Source: Burkholderiales bacterium (GTDB taxonomy: Bacteria > Pseudomonadota > Gammaproteobacteria > Burkholderiales > Casimicrobiaceae). From it: DNA of 11,340 nt. Positions 5,923 through 11,340 of the stretch are shown here, piece after piece; positions within the stretch are counted from its first letter, which is position 1, and each line of letters starts with the position of its first letter. The translations under genes and the position numbers were made by a program. Location of the stretch: contig JAITMH010000010.1 of assembly GCA_031277445.1 (NCBI GenBank), positions 1 to 11,340 on the forward strand, written 5' to 3'. Below the pieces are notes generated by a model. The model ran no database searches. It saw only the letters and a list, made by a program, of their open reading frames with translations, and was not told where the DNA came from.

Positions 5923-7950
5923 ATGAATGCGTATTCGGGGTCGATGTTTACCGACGTTTCCCAAAACGCTGACGCAGCGACAGAGAACGTTGTCGAAACC
6001 GTGATGAACAAAGCGGAGACAAACAACGCGCTCGGTAACCCGACATCGCTGCTTGATACAATCGAATCGCCGCAAGACGTGCGGGCATTGCCACGCGAAG
6101 CGTTGCCGAAACTGGTTGAGGAGTTACGCGCTTTTGTATTGAAAACGGTTTCACAGACGGGCGGACATTTGTCGTCGAACCTCGGCGTGATTGAGTTGAC
6201 GGTCGCGCTGCATTACGCTTTCAATACGCCGGACGACCGAATCATCTGGGACGTGGGGCATCAGACATACGCGCACAAGGCGCTGACCGGCAGGCGTGCG
6301 CGCTTGCATACGTTGCGGCAAAAAGGCGGGTTGTCCGGTTTTCCGTCACGCGCCGAGAGCGAATACGATGCGTTTGGTACGGCGCACTCATCGACGTCGA
6401 TTTCAGCGGCGCTTGGTATGGCGGTGGCGGCGCAAGCCGGTGGCAGTTCGCGGCGGGTCGTGGCGGTTATCGGTGACGGCGCGATGAGCGGCGGCATGGC
6501 CTTTGAAGCGCTGAACAACGCCGGTGCGATGGACGCGAATCTTCTGGTGATTCTCAACGACAACGAAATGTCGATTTCAAAACCGGTCGGCGCTTTCCAT
6601 CAACACCTGGCGCAAATATTGACCAGTCCGCTGTACAACTCGGTGCGCGAAAGCGGCAAGGACATTCTTGCAAAATTTCCGCCGATGAAACGTTTTGCGA
6701 AGCAGGTGGAGGAACACACGAAAGGCATGCTGATGCCGAGCACGCTGTTCGAGGAGTTCGGTTTCTTTTACGTCGGCCCGATCAATGGACACGATATCGA
6801 CACCCTCGCAAAAACGCTGGTCAACATGCGCGATTTGAAAGGGCCGCGTTTGCTGCACATCGTGACTGAAAAAGGGCACGGGTACGCACCGGCGGAGCAA
6901 GACCCGATTCTCTATCACGGCGTCGGTCGTTTCGATCCGAACGAAGGCATTGTTCCGCAAGCGATGGTTTGTCCGACGTACACGGAAGTGTTCGGTCAAT
7001 GGTTGTGCGACATGGCGCGTGCCGATGAGCGTCTGGTTGCGATTACGCCGGCGATGTGTGAAGGTTCGGGGTTGACCGAATTTGCACGCGAATTTCCGCA
7101 ACGGTATTTCGATGTCGGCATCGCCGAGCAGCACGCGGTGACGTTTGCCGCCGGTCTGGCATGCGACGGATTGAAACCGGTGGTGGCGATTTATTCAACG
7201 TTTTTGCAACGCGCTTACGATCAACTCGTTCACGATGTCGTGTTGCAAAACTTGCCGGTCGTGTTTGCGATTGACCGCGCCGGTATCGTCGGCGCCGATG
7301 GGCCGACGCACATCGGCGCATTCGATTTGTCGTTCATGCGTTGCCTTCCCAACCTGACGATTATGGCGCCGTCTGACGAAGCCGAATGCCGTGCGATGCT
7401 GACGACGGCGTTCCGAATGGAAACGCCGACAGCCGTGCGCTACCCGCGTGGAACGGGTACGGGTATTACAATACCCTCGACGCTGGAAACGATACCGGTA
7501 GGGCGCGGTGAAATTCGTCGTCGTGCAACGAACGGTGGTGACAAAAGCGGCGATAAAAAAATCGCGTTGCTGGTGTTCGGCATACCATTGACGAACGCGC
7601 TGACGGCGGCAGAAACGCTCGACGCGACGGTGGCGAACATGCGTTTCGTCAAACCGCTCGATACCGCGTTGATTGAAGAACTGGCAAACACCCACGACGC
7701 GCTGATAACGCTCGAAGAAAATGCCGTGATGGGCGGCGCGGGAGCGGCCATCGCCGAATTTCTGACCAACACCGGCATCGTCAAACCGATATTGCATCTG
7801 GGGTTGCCCGATCATTTTGTCGAACACGGTGCGCCGGAAGAATTGCTGGCGCAATGCGGCCTCGACGCGGCGGGCATTGTCCGGCAAATACAGGAATGGC
7901 AAGCGCGCCTTCCTGAGCGCAGCCGATTCGGAACTCAAGAAAATTCATGA
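5923..7950 (+). CDS. dxs: 1-deoxy-D-xylulose-5-phosphate synthase
   Basis: The product (675 residues) condenses pyruvate and glyceraldehyde 3-phosphate to DXP using thiamine diphosphate, the entry step of the MEP isoprenoid pathway. Visible features are [10 protein letters not shown] with H113, the ThDP-binding motif [18 protein letters not shown] (184 onward) with NDNEMSIS (from 212), and the transketolase pyrimidine domain with DVGIAEQHA, where E402 is the cofactor-activating glutamate. A C-terminal transketolase domain follows. The family core begins near [16 protein letters not shown] (about residue 42), so the N-terminus is about 40 residues longer than usual. ATG 6004 is an in-frame alternative, but a GGAG at 5909-5912 supports 5923. 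The gene follows ispA by 3 nt and overlaps folE2 by 4 nt. Pairing with ispA joins the first and a later isoprenoid step in one operon. Confidence 0.95.
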   Translation: MNAYSGSMFTDVSQNADAATENVVETVMNKAETNNALGNPTSLLDTIESPQDVRALPREALPKLVEELRAFVLKTVSQTGGHLSSNLGVIELTVALHYAFNTPDDRIIWDVGHQTYAHKALTGRRARLHTLRQKGGLSGFPSRAESEYDAFGTAHSSTSISAALGMAVAAQAGGSSRRVVAVIGDGAMSGGMAFEALNNAGAMDANLLVILNDNEMSISKPVGAFHQHLAQILTSPLYNSVRESGKDILAKFPPMKRFAKQVEEHTKGMLMPSTLFEEFGFFYVGPINGHDIDTLAKTLVNMRDLKGPRLLHIVTEKGHGYAPAEQDPILYHGVGRFDPNEGIVPQAMVCPTYTEVFGQWLCDMARADERLVAITPAMCEGSGLTEFAREFPQRYFDVGIAEQHAVTFAAGLACDGLKPVVAIYSTFLQRAYDQLVHDVVLQNLPVVFAIDRAGIVGADGPTHIGAFDLSFMRCLPNLTIMAPSDEAECRAMLTTAFRMETPTAVRYPRGTGTGITIPSTLETIPVGRGEIRRRATNGGDKSGDKKIALLVFGIPLTNALTAAETLDATVANMRFVKPLDTALIEELANTHDALITLEENAVMGGAGAAIAEFLTNTGIVKPILHLGLPDHFVEHGAPEELLAQCGLDAAGIVRQIQEWQARLPERSRFGTQENS

Positions 7951-8843
7951 ACGCTAAAGAAGCAAAACGCATTGCTGCGACAATACCCGACGTGCAATCG
8001 GAAAATGATACGCGGCGCTTAAAAATCGACCGTGTGGGCGTGAAGCGCCTGCGTTATCCGATTTATTTCGCCGATCACGAAGGCACGGCGCAACCGACAA
8101 TTGCAACATGCAGCGCTTACATCATGCTGTCGGCGCACCAAAAGGGTACGCACATGTCGCGGCTGGTGACCTTGTTTGAAGAAATGCGTGAGAAGAGCGC
8201 AAAGAAACCGTTAACCGTCGGCGCATTGCGCGACTGGTCGGCGTTGCTGCTTAAGCGGCTTGGAACAACGGCAGGTGAAATACATTTGGCGTTTGATTTC
8301 TTTGTGCGCAAAAAAGCGCCGGTTTCCGGGATCGAAAGCACGATGGATTATCAAGTGCGTTTGAGCGCGGAAGAAAAAGAAGGGCAATACCGTGAGAAGG
8401 TGGAAGTCGATATTCCCGTCACTTCGTTGTGTCCTTGCTCGAAAAAAATCTCCGATTACGGGGCGCACAACCAGCGTTCGGTAGTGACGCTGGGCGCGAC
8501 GTTGAATGAGCCGATTTTCGTGATGGATTTGATTCGGATTGCCGAGGAGGAAGCGTCGAGCGAGCTTTACGCGATTCTGAAACGCGCCGACGAAAAGTAC
8601 GTCACCGAATACGCCTACGACCATCCCAATTTTGTTGAAGATATGGTGCGCAGCATTGCGCAGCGGCTGGCGGCGGACAAACGCCTGGCCTCATTCAGCG
8701 TCGAAGCGGAAAATTTTGAGTCCATTCATAACCATTCGGCGTATGCGCAGATAACAGGGATCAGGGATCAGAAAACCGCCTCACGCGAAGGCGCGAAGAC
8801 GCAAAGGAACGAAAAATTCCCTTCCCTTCAAGGGGAGGGTTAG
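7947..8843 (+). CDS. folE2: GTP cyclohydrolase FolE2 (type IB) with repeat-encoded C-terminal tail
   Basis: The 298-residue product matches the GTP cyclohydrolase IB family, which converts GTP to 7,8-dihydroneopterin triphosphate at the start of folate synthesis. Type IB enzymes are less dependent on zinc than FolE and in some bacteria serve in zinc limitation (family knowledge). Characteristic motifs are [10 protein letters not shown] (H69), [10 protein letters not shown] (C162, C164), GAHNQRS and [13 protein letters not shown] (256-267). The family normally ends shortly after NHSAYA. Here the frame continues another 29-30 residues ([13 protein letters not shown] onward) through heptad, module B and palindromic repeat DNA to a TAG at 8841, so the tail is very probably not ancestral. 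The ATGA overlap with dxs implies coupled translation. Confidence 0.93.
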   Translation: MNAKEAKRIAATIPDVQSENDTRRLKIDRVGVKRLRYPIYFADHEGTAQPTIATCSAYIMLSAHQKGTHMSRLVTLFEEMREKSAKKPLTVGALRDWSALLLKRLGTTAGEIHLAFDFFVRKKAPVSGIESTMDYQVRLSAEEKEGQYREKVEVDIPVTSLCPCSKKISDYGAHNQRSVVTLGATLNEPIFVMDLIRIAEEEASSELYAILKRADEKYVTEYAYDHPNFVEDMVRSIAQRLAADKRLASFSVEAENFESIHNHSAYAQITGIRDQKTASREGAKTQRNEKFPSLQGEG

Positions 8844-8897
8844 GGTGGGGATGGGGTTCTCTGACCTCTGATCCCTGGCCTCTGATTCCTGATACCT
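8751..8897 (+). repeat. MITE-like element bounded by inverted heptad arrays (dispersed repeat copy 4)
   Basis: Forward heptads ATAACAG, GGATCAG, GGATCAG (8751-8771), the 9-nt spacer AAAACCGCC and TCACGCGAAGGCGCGAAGA (8781-8799) lie within the end of folE2. An imperfect palindrome CTTCCCTTCAAGGGGAGG follows around 8821-8838. Five inverted heptads (8861-8895; on the minus strand GTATCAG, GAATCAG, AGGCCAG, GGATCAG, AGGTCAG) end 2 nt before the mutL ATG. The element is about 147 bp, has heptad ends in opposite orientation and contains no gene of its own. Confidence 0.75.
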
Positions 8898-10781
8898 ATG
8901 CCCGTCATTCATCCGCTTTCCGATCAACTCATCAACCAGATCGCTGCTGGTGAGGTGGTTGAGCGACCGGCAGCCGCGTTGAAAGAATTGCTGGAGAACA
9001 GCCTCGACGCGCAGGCGACACACATTGAAGTGACGCTGACCGGCGGCGGTTGCAAACGTTTGCAAGTAAGCGACGACGGAACCGGCATGGAGCGCGAAGA
9101 CTTGCCGCAAGCGGTGGCGCGTCATGCCACGTCGAAAATTGTTGCGCCCTCCGATCTTGACGCGATTGCGACACTGGGTTTTCGCGGCGAAGCGTTGGCG
9201 TCGATGGCGGCGGTGTCGCGTTTCTCGCTGGTGTCGCGTGCGCGTGGTGCGGCGCATGCCTGGCGGCTTGATGTCGAAGGCGGAACCGTCGGCGCGGTTG
9301 AACCGGCGGCGCTGGCGTCGGGAACGACGATCACACTCGACGATTTGTATTTCAACACACCGGCGCGCCGAAAATTTTTGCGCACCGAAGCAACCGAATG
9401 GGCGCATTGCGAGGAAACATTTCGCCGCATTGCGCTGGCCTATCCCGACGTTGCTTTTTTGTTGCGGCACAATGGCCGGGAGATTCATCGCTGGCCGGGT
9501 GCGACACGCGAAGAGCGCGTACAGCAAGCGCTGGGAGAAGCGTTTGCCCAAGGCGCACGTTTTCTGGATACAGCAGCAGCCGATTTGCGACTGACCGGTT
9601 ACGTAGTATCTCCGGCAGCCGGGATAGCGCCGCCGAAAGACGCCGCCTATTTTTTTGTGAATGGTCGTTTTGTGCGTGACCGCGTTGTGCTGCACGCGCT
9701 GCGCGAAGCGTTTCGTGATGTTTTGCACGGCGGGCGACAACCGTCCTACGCGCTGTGGCTGACGCTTGATGCGCGCAGCGTTGATGTCAACGTTCACCCG
9801 CAGAAAACCGAAGTTCGTTTTCGAGACAGTCAGGCGATTCATCGTTTCATTCGACAAAGCGTCGAGCGAGCGCTGGCGTTGCCGGTCGGAAGTCAGGTTG
9901 CAATGAGTCGCGCAGCGAGCAGCGCAACGGGCAACGTCCAACATTCGAACCTTGAAGCGCGACGCTCTTATATTACGGAAGCGCCGGAACACGCTGCGAA
10001 CGCGCCGCGAACATCCGCCTGTTACCAACCGACGCAAGCAGCGTTCTCATTGCCGGTACGCGAAGCGGCAACGCCCGAAGGGTTAGGGCCGTCACCGTTT
10101 TACGGAAAACTGTTTGGAGCGAAATCTTCTGCGGTGACTGAAAATGCTACTTCATCATCAGCGTTGTCCGCCGTTGCCGAAGACGTATCCACAGGCGTTC
10201 CGCCGCTGGGCTTTGCGATTGCGCAACTGCACGGTATTTACATACTTGCGCAGAACCATGCGGGCTTGGTGTTGATCGACATGCACGCCGCGCATGAGCG
10301 CATTGTTTATGAACGAATGAAAGAAACCGCCGCATCGCGTCCACTGCCATCGCAACAATTGCTGATGCCGGTATCCATGGCGGCAACAACACTGGAAATG
10401 GCGACAGCCGAAGCGCATGCTGAAACTCTGGCAACGCTGGGTTTTGAATTGAACGCCATGGGGCCGGCAACGCTGGCGATTCGTTGTCTTCCGGCCATGT
10501 TGCAGGACGCCGATGCAGAGCGTTTGGCGCGTGCCGTGCTGCGCGATTTGCACGATTGCGGAAGCACACAGGAAATCGAAGTGCGCCGAAACGAATTGCT
10601 GGCAACCATGGCGTGCCACGGCGCAGTACGCGCACACCGTCTGCTGACCATTCCCGAAATGAATGCATTGTTGCGCGATATGGAACACACCGAGCGCGGC
10701 GGGCAATGTAACCACGGTCGCCCGACCTGGTATCAGTTTACGCTTGAATCGCTCGACGCGCTGTTCATGCGTGGCAAGTGA
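8898..10781 (+). CDS. mutL: DNA mismatch repair protein MutL, endonuclease type
   Basis: The 627-residue product is MutL, which links MutS mismatch recognition to strand removal. The N-terminal GHKL ATPase shows NQIAAGEVVERP, KELLENSLDA (29-38), DDGTGM (59-64), HATSKI (76-81), GFRGEAL (94-100), LYFNTPARRKFL and VNVHPQKTEVRF. A low-complexity linker (about 330-420) leads to the dimerisation domain. That domain carries DMHAAHERIVYE (461-472), matching the endonuclease motif DQHA(X)2E(X)4E, with ACHGAV (572 onward) and CNHGRP (604-609). These mark nicking MutLs of bacteria without MutH (family knowledge). MPVIHPLS is the expected start, yet no Shine-Dalgarno sequence is visible because repeat DNA runs to 2 nt before the ATG. 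The TGA stop overlaps the first heptad of the next array. Confidence 0.95.
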   Translation: MPVIHPLSDQLINQIAAGEVVERPAAALKELLENSLDAQATHIEVTLTGGGCKRLQVSDDGTGMEREDLPQAVARHATSKIVAPSDLDAIATLGFRGEALASMAAVSRFSLVSRARGAAHAWRLDVEGGTVGAVEPAALASGTTITLDDLYFNTPARRKFLRTEATEWAHCEETFRRIALAYPDVAFLLRHNGREIHRWPGATREERVQQALGEAFAQGARFLDTAAADLRLTGYVVSPAAGIAPPKDAAYFFVNGRFVRDRVVLHALREAFRDVLHGGRQPSYALWLTLDARSVDVNVHPQKTEVRFRDSQAIHRFIRQSVERALALPVGSQVAMSRAASSATGNVQHSNLEARRSYITEAPEHAANAPRTSACYQPTQAAFSLPVREAATPEGLGPSPFYGKLFGAKSSAVTENATSSSALSAVAEDVSTGVPPLGFAIAQLHGIYILAQNHAGLVLIDMHAAHERIVYERMKETAASRPLPSQQLLMPVSMAATTLEMATAEAHAETLATLGFELNAMGPATLAIRCLPAMLQDADAERLARAVLRDLHDCGSTQEIEVRRNELLATMACHGAVRAHRLLTIPEMNALLRDMEHTERGGQCNHGRPTWYQFTLESLDALFMRGK

Positions 10782-10842
10782 TTCAGGTATCAGCGGTCAG
10801 GGATCAGGGATCAGGGATCAGGGATCAGGGATCAGGGATCAG
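10780..10842 (+). repeat. Tandem heptad array, nine units (dispersed repeat copy 5)
   Basis: GATTCAG, GTATCAG and CGGTCAG (10780-10800) are followed by six perfect GGATCAG units (10801-10842). The array starts inside the mutL stop codon. It is the longest and most uniform array in the window, as expected for recent expansion, and is a plausible variable-number locus. Unlike copies 1-4 it is not followed by the 9-nt spacer and TCACGCG. Confidence 0.9.
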
Positions 10843-10851
10843 ATTCCGTAG

Positions 10852-10872
10852 GGGCAGGTTTCAAACCTGCCC
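10852..10872 (+). repeat. Perfect palindrome GGGCAGGTTT-C-AAACCTGCCC
   Basis: Ten-base arms surround a single C. The preceding GTAGGGG also opens the nested palindrome at 4548. It lies 71 nt after the mutL stop and is followed by CTCGTTT only, so a terminator role is possible but weak. Confidence 0.65.
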
Positions 10873-10925
10873 TGCTCGTTTCACACGGAAAAACAATTTA
10901 ACCGCAAAGAACGCAAAGAATATAG

Positions 10926-10952
10926 GTCGTGGTGAGCGTAGCGAACCGCGAC
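10926..10952 (+). repeat. Hairpin with GAGCGTAGCGA loop (module D, copy 2)
   Basis: GTCGTGGT (10926-10933) pairs with ACCGCGAC (10945-10952), with one G-T (G-U) pair, around GAGCGTAGCGA. The stem differs completely from that at 2360-2381, yet complementarity is kept. Confidence 0.65.
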
Positions 10953-11044
10953 GGGTTGGCTTCACGCGGAGAAAAAAGCTTTTAACCACGAAGGACACGA
11001 AAATCACGAAAAAATGATCGTCTGCGCGAAGCGAAGAATCGTAG

Positions 11045-11072
11045 GCTGGCGATGAGCGCAGCGAATCCCAGC
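11045..11072 (+). repeat. Hairpin with GAGCGCAGCGA loop (module D, copy 3)
   Basis: GCTGG-C-GAT (11045-11053) pairs with ATC-CCAGC (11065-11072), with one bulged C, around GAGCGCAGCGA (11054-11064). This is the third stem sequence around the same loop. Confidence 0.65.
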
Positions 11073-11119
11073 GTTTTGCCTCACGCGAAGGCGCGAAGCC
11101 GCGAAGAAGAACTCAAAAG

Positions 11120-11340
11120 TGAACCGCCCCGGGAACTCTGGAGGCTCCAACTTAAGAGAGAATGGAGCTTATGAAGACAAACACACACTATTCCAAAGAA
11201 GTTAGAGAGCGCGCCGTGCGACTGGTTTTGGAACACCAGAACGAGTACCCCTCGCAGTGGGCGGCCATCCAGTCCGTTGCTGCGAAGATCGGCTGCAAAG
11301 ACGACACCTTGCGCCGCTGGTTACGGCAAACTGAGCGCGA
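11120..11340 (+). mobile_element. IS3-family insertion sequence, left end (truncated by window)
   Basis: A terminal sequence beginning TGAACCGCCCCGGGAACTCT (11120 onward) resembles IS3-group left inverted repeats, with the expected TG end. About 50 nt inside it an OrfA-type transposase gene starts. The right end, OrfB and any target duplication lie beyond the window. The element entered repeat DNA just after a module B copy. Confidence 0.75.
11171..11340 (+). CDS. IS3-family transposase OrfA, N-terminal part
   Basis: The frame opens at ATG 11171 after a GGAG at 11164-11167 and runs off the window after 56 complete codons. The visible protein begins [20 protein letters not shown] and continues with [20 protein letters not shown] and then [15 protein letters not shown]. 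That is the N-terminal helix-turn-helix of IS3 OrfA proteins, which bind the element's inverted repeats. In intact elements a -1 frameshift joins OrfA to the DDE catalytic OrfB; neither can be checked here. Whether the copy is intact is unknown. Confidence 0.88.
   Translation, partial: MKTNTHYSKEVRERAVRLVLEHQNEYPSQWAAIQSVAAKIGCKDDTLRRWLRQTER

Larger units (their letters stand above)
10881..11110 (+). repeat. Mosaic of dispersed repeat modules B, C and D (gene-free)
   Basis: In order: a TCACACGGA module-B fragment (10881); TTTAACCGCAAAGAACGCAAAG (from 10898; AAAGAACGC-type units, relative of module C); hairpin D (10926-10952); TCACGCGGAG (10962-10971) joined by AAAAAAGC to TTTAACCACGAA and two more ACGAA units ending AAAAAATGATCG (10981-11020); a second hairpin D (11045-11072); and TCACGCGAAGGCGCGAAG (11081-11098). 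I see no coding region or RNA gene in 10782-11119. The alternation of D hairpin then module B occurs twice, suggesting a composite unit that has duplicated. Confidence 0.7.

Noticed and set aside
10780..10842. Tandem array considered as CRISPR
   Set aside because: The unit is 7 bp with no spacers, and there are no cas genes. It is a simple tandem repeat.
10778..11017. Open frame of 79 codons after mutL (repeating G-S-G-I-R-D-Q)
   Set aside because: It is simply the stop-free reading of the heptad array and the following repeats; no ribosome binding site or homology is visible.

Overview
The window is bacterial, moderately GC-rich DNA, most like a betaproteobacterium (inference). The evidence is the tight xseB-ispA-dxs-folE2 gene order, a HemW 3' end, an endonuclease-type MutL and a secreted protein with an IPTL-CTERM tail, a sorting signal found mostly in Beta- and Gammaproteobacteria. 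All genes I can support read on the + strand.

Layout: (1) 1-666, 3' part of hemW. (2) 873-2213, a MidA/NDUFAF7-type SAM-dependent methyltransferase carrying about 67 extra residues encoded by palindromic repeat DNA. (3) 2583-4469, an exported parallel beta-helix protein with a choice-of-anchor-Q-like region, an InlB-like repeat and an IPTL-CTERM tail. (4) 4737-8843, a compact probable operon xseB-ispA-dxs-folE2: exonuclease VII small subunit, farnesyl diphosphate synthase, DXP synthase and type IB GTP cyclohydrolase. The genes overlap or nearly touch. Dxs starts the MEP isoprenoid pathway and IspA uses its C5 products; FolE2 starts folate synthesis. (5) 8898-10781, mutL. (6) 10782-11119, a gene-free block of dispersed repeats. 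(7) 11120-11340, the left end of an IS3-family insertion sequence, cut by the window end.

The unusual content is a modular family of dispersed repeats in nearly every gap. The modules are: (A) tandem heptads, consensus GGATCAG; (B) TCACGCGRAGGCGCGRAGA, set exactly 9 nt after the last heptad in four independent copies; (C) TTAACCACGAA followed by two more ACGAA units about 9-10 nt apart; (D) hairpins with a conserved GAGCGYAGCGA loop and stems that differ but still pair; (E) GC-rich palindromes of the CCCCTCTCCC type. Forward heptad arrays begin at or within about 15 nt of the 3' end of all five genes that precede a repeat-bearing gap (hemW, the methyltransferase gene, the beta-helix gene, folE2, mutL). 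In two of them repeat DNA encodes the C-terminal tail and places the stop codon. In the methyltransferase a different palindromic repeat cluster sits in frame inside the gene. This repeat system is the best candidate for something poorly described here; the protein-coding genes are ordinary housekeeping genes apart from their repeat-derived segments.
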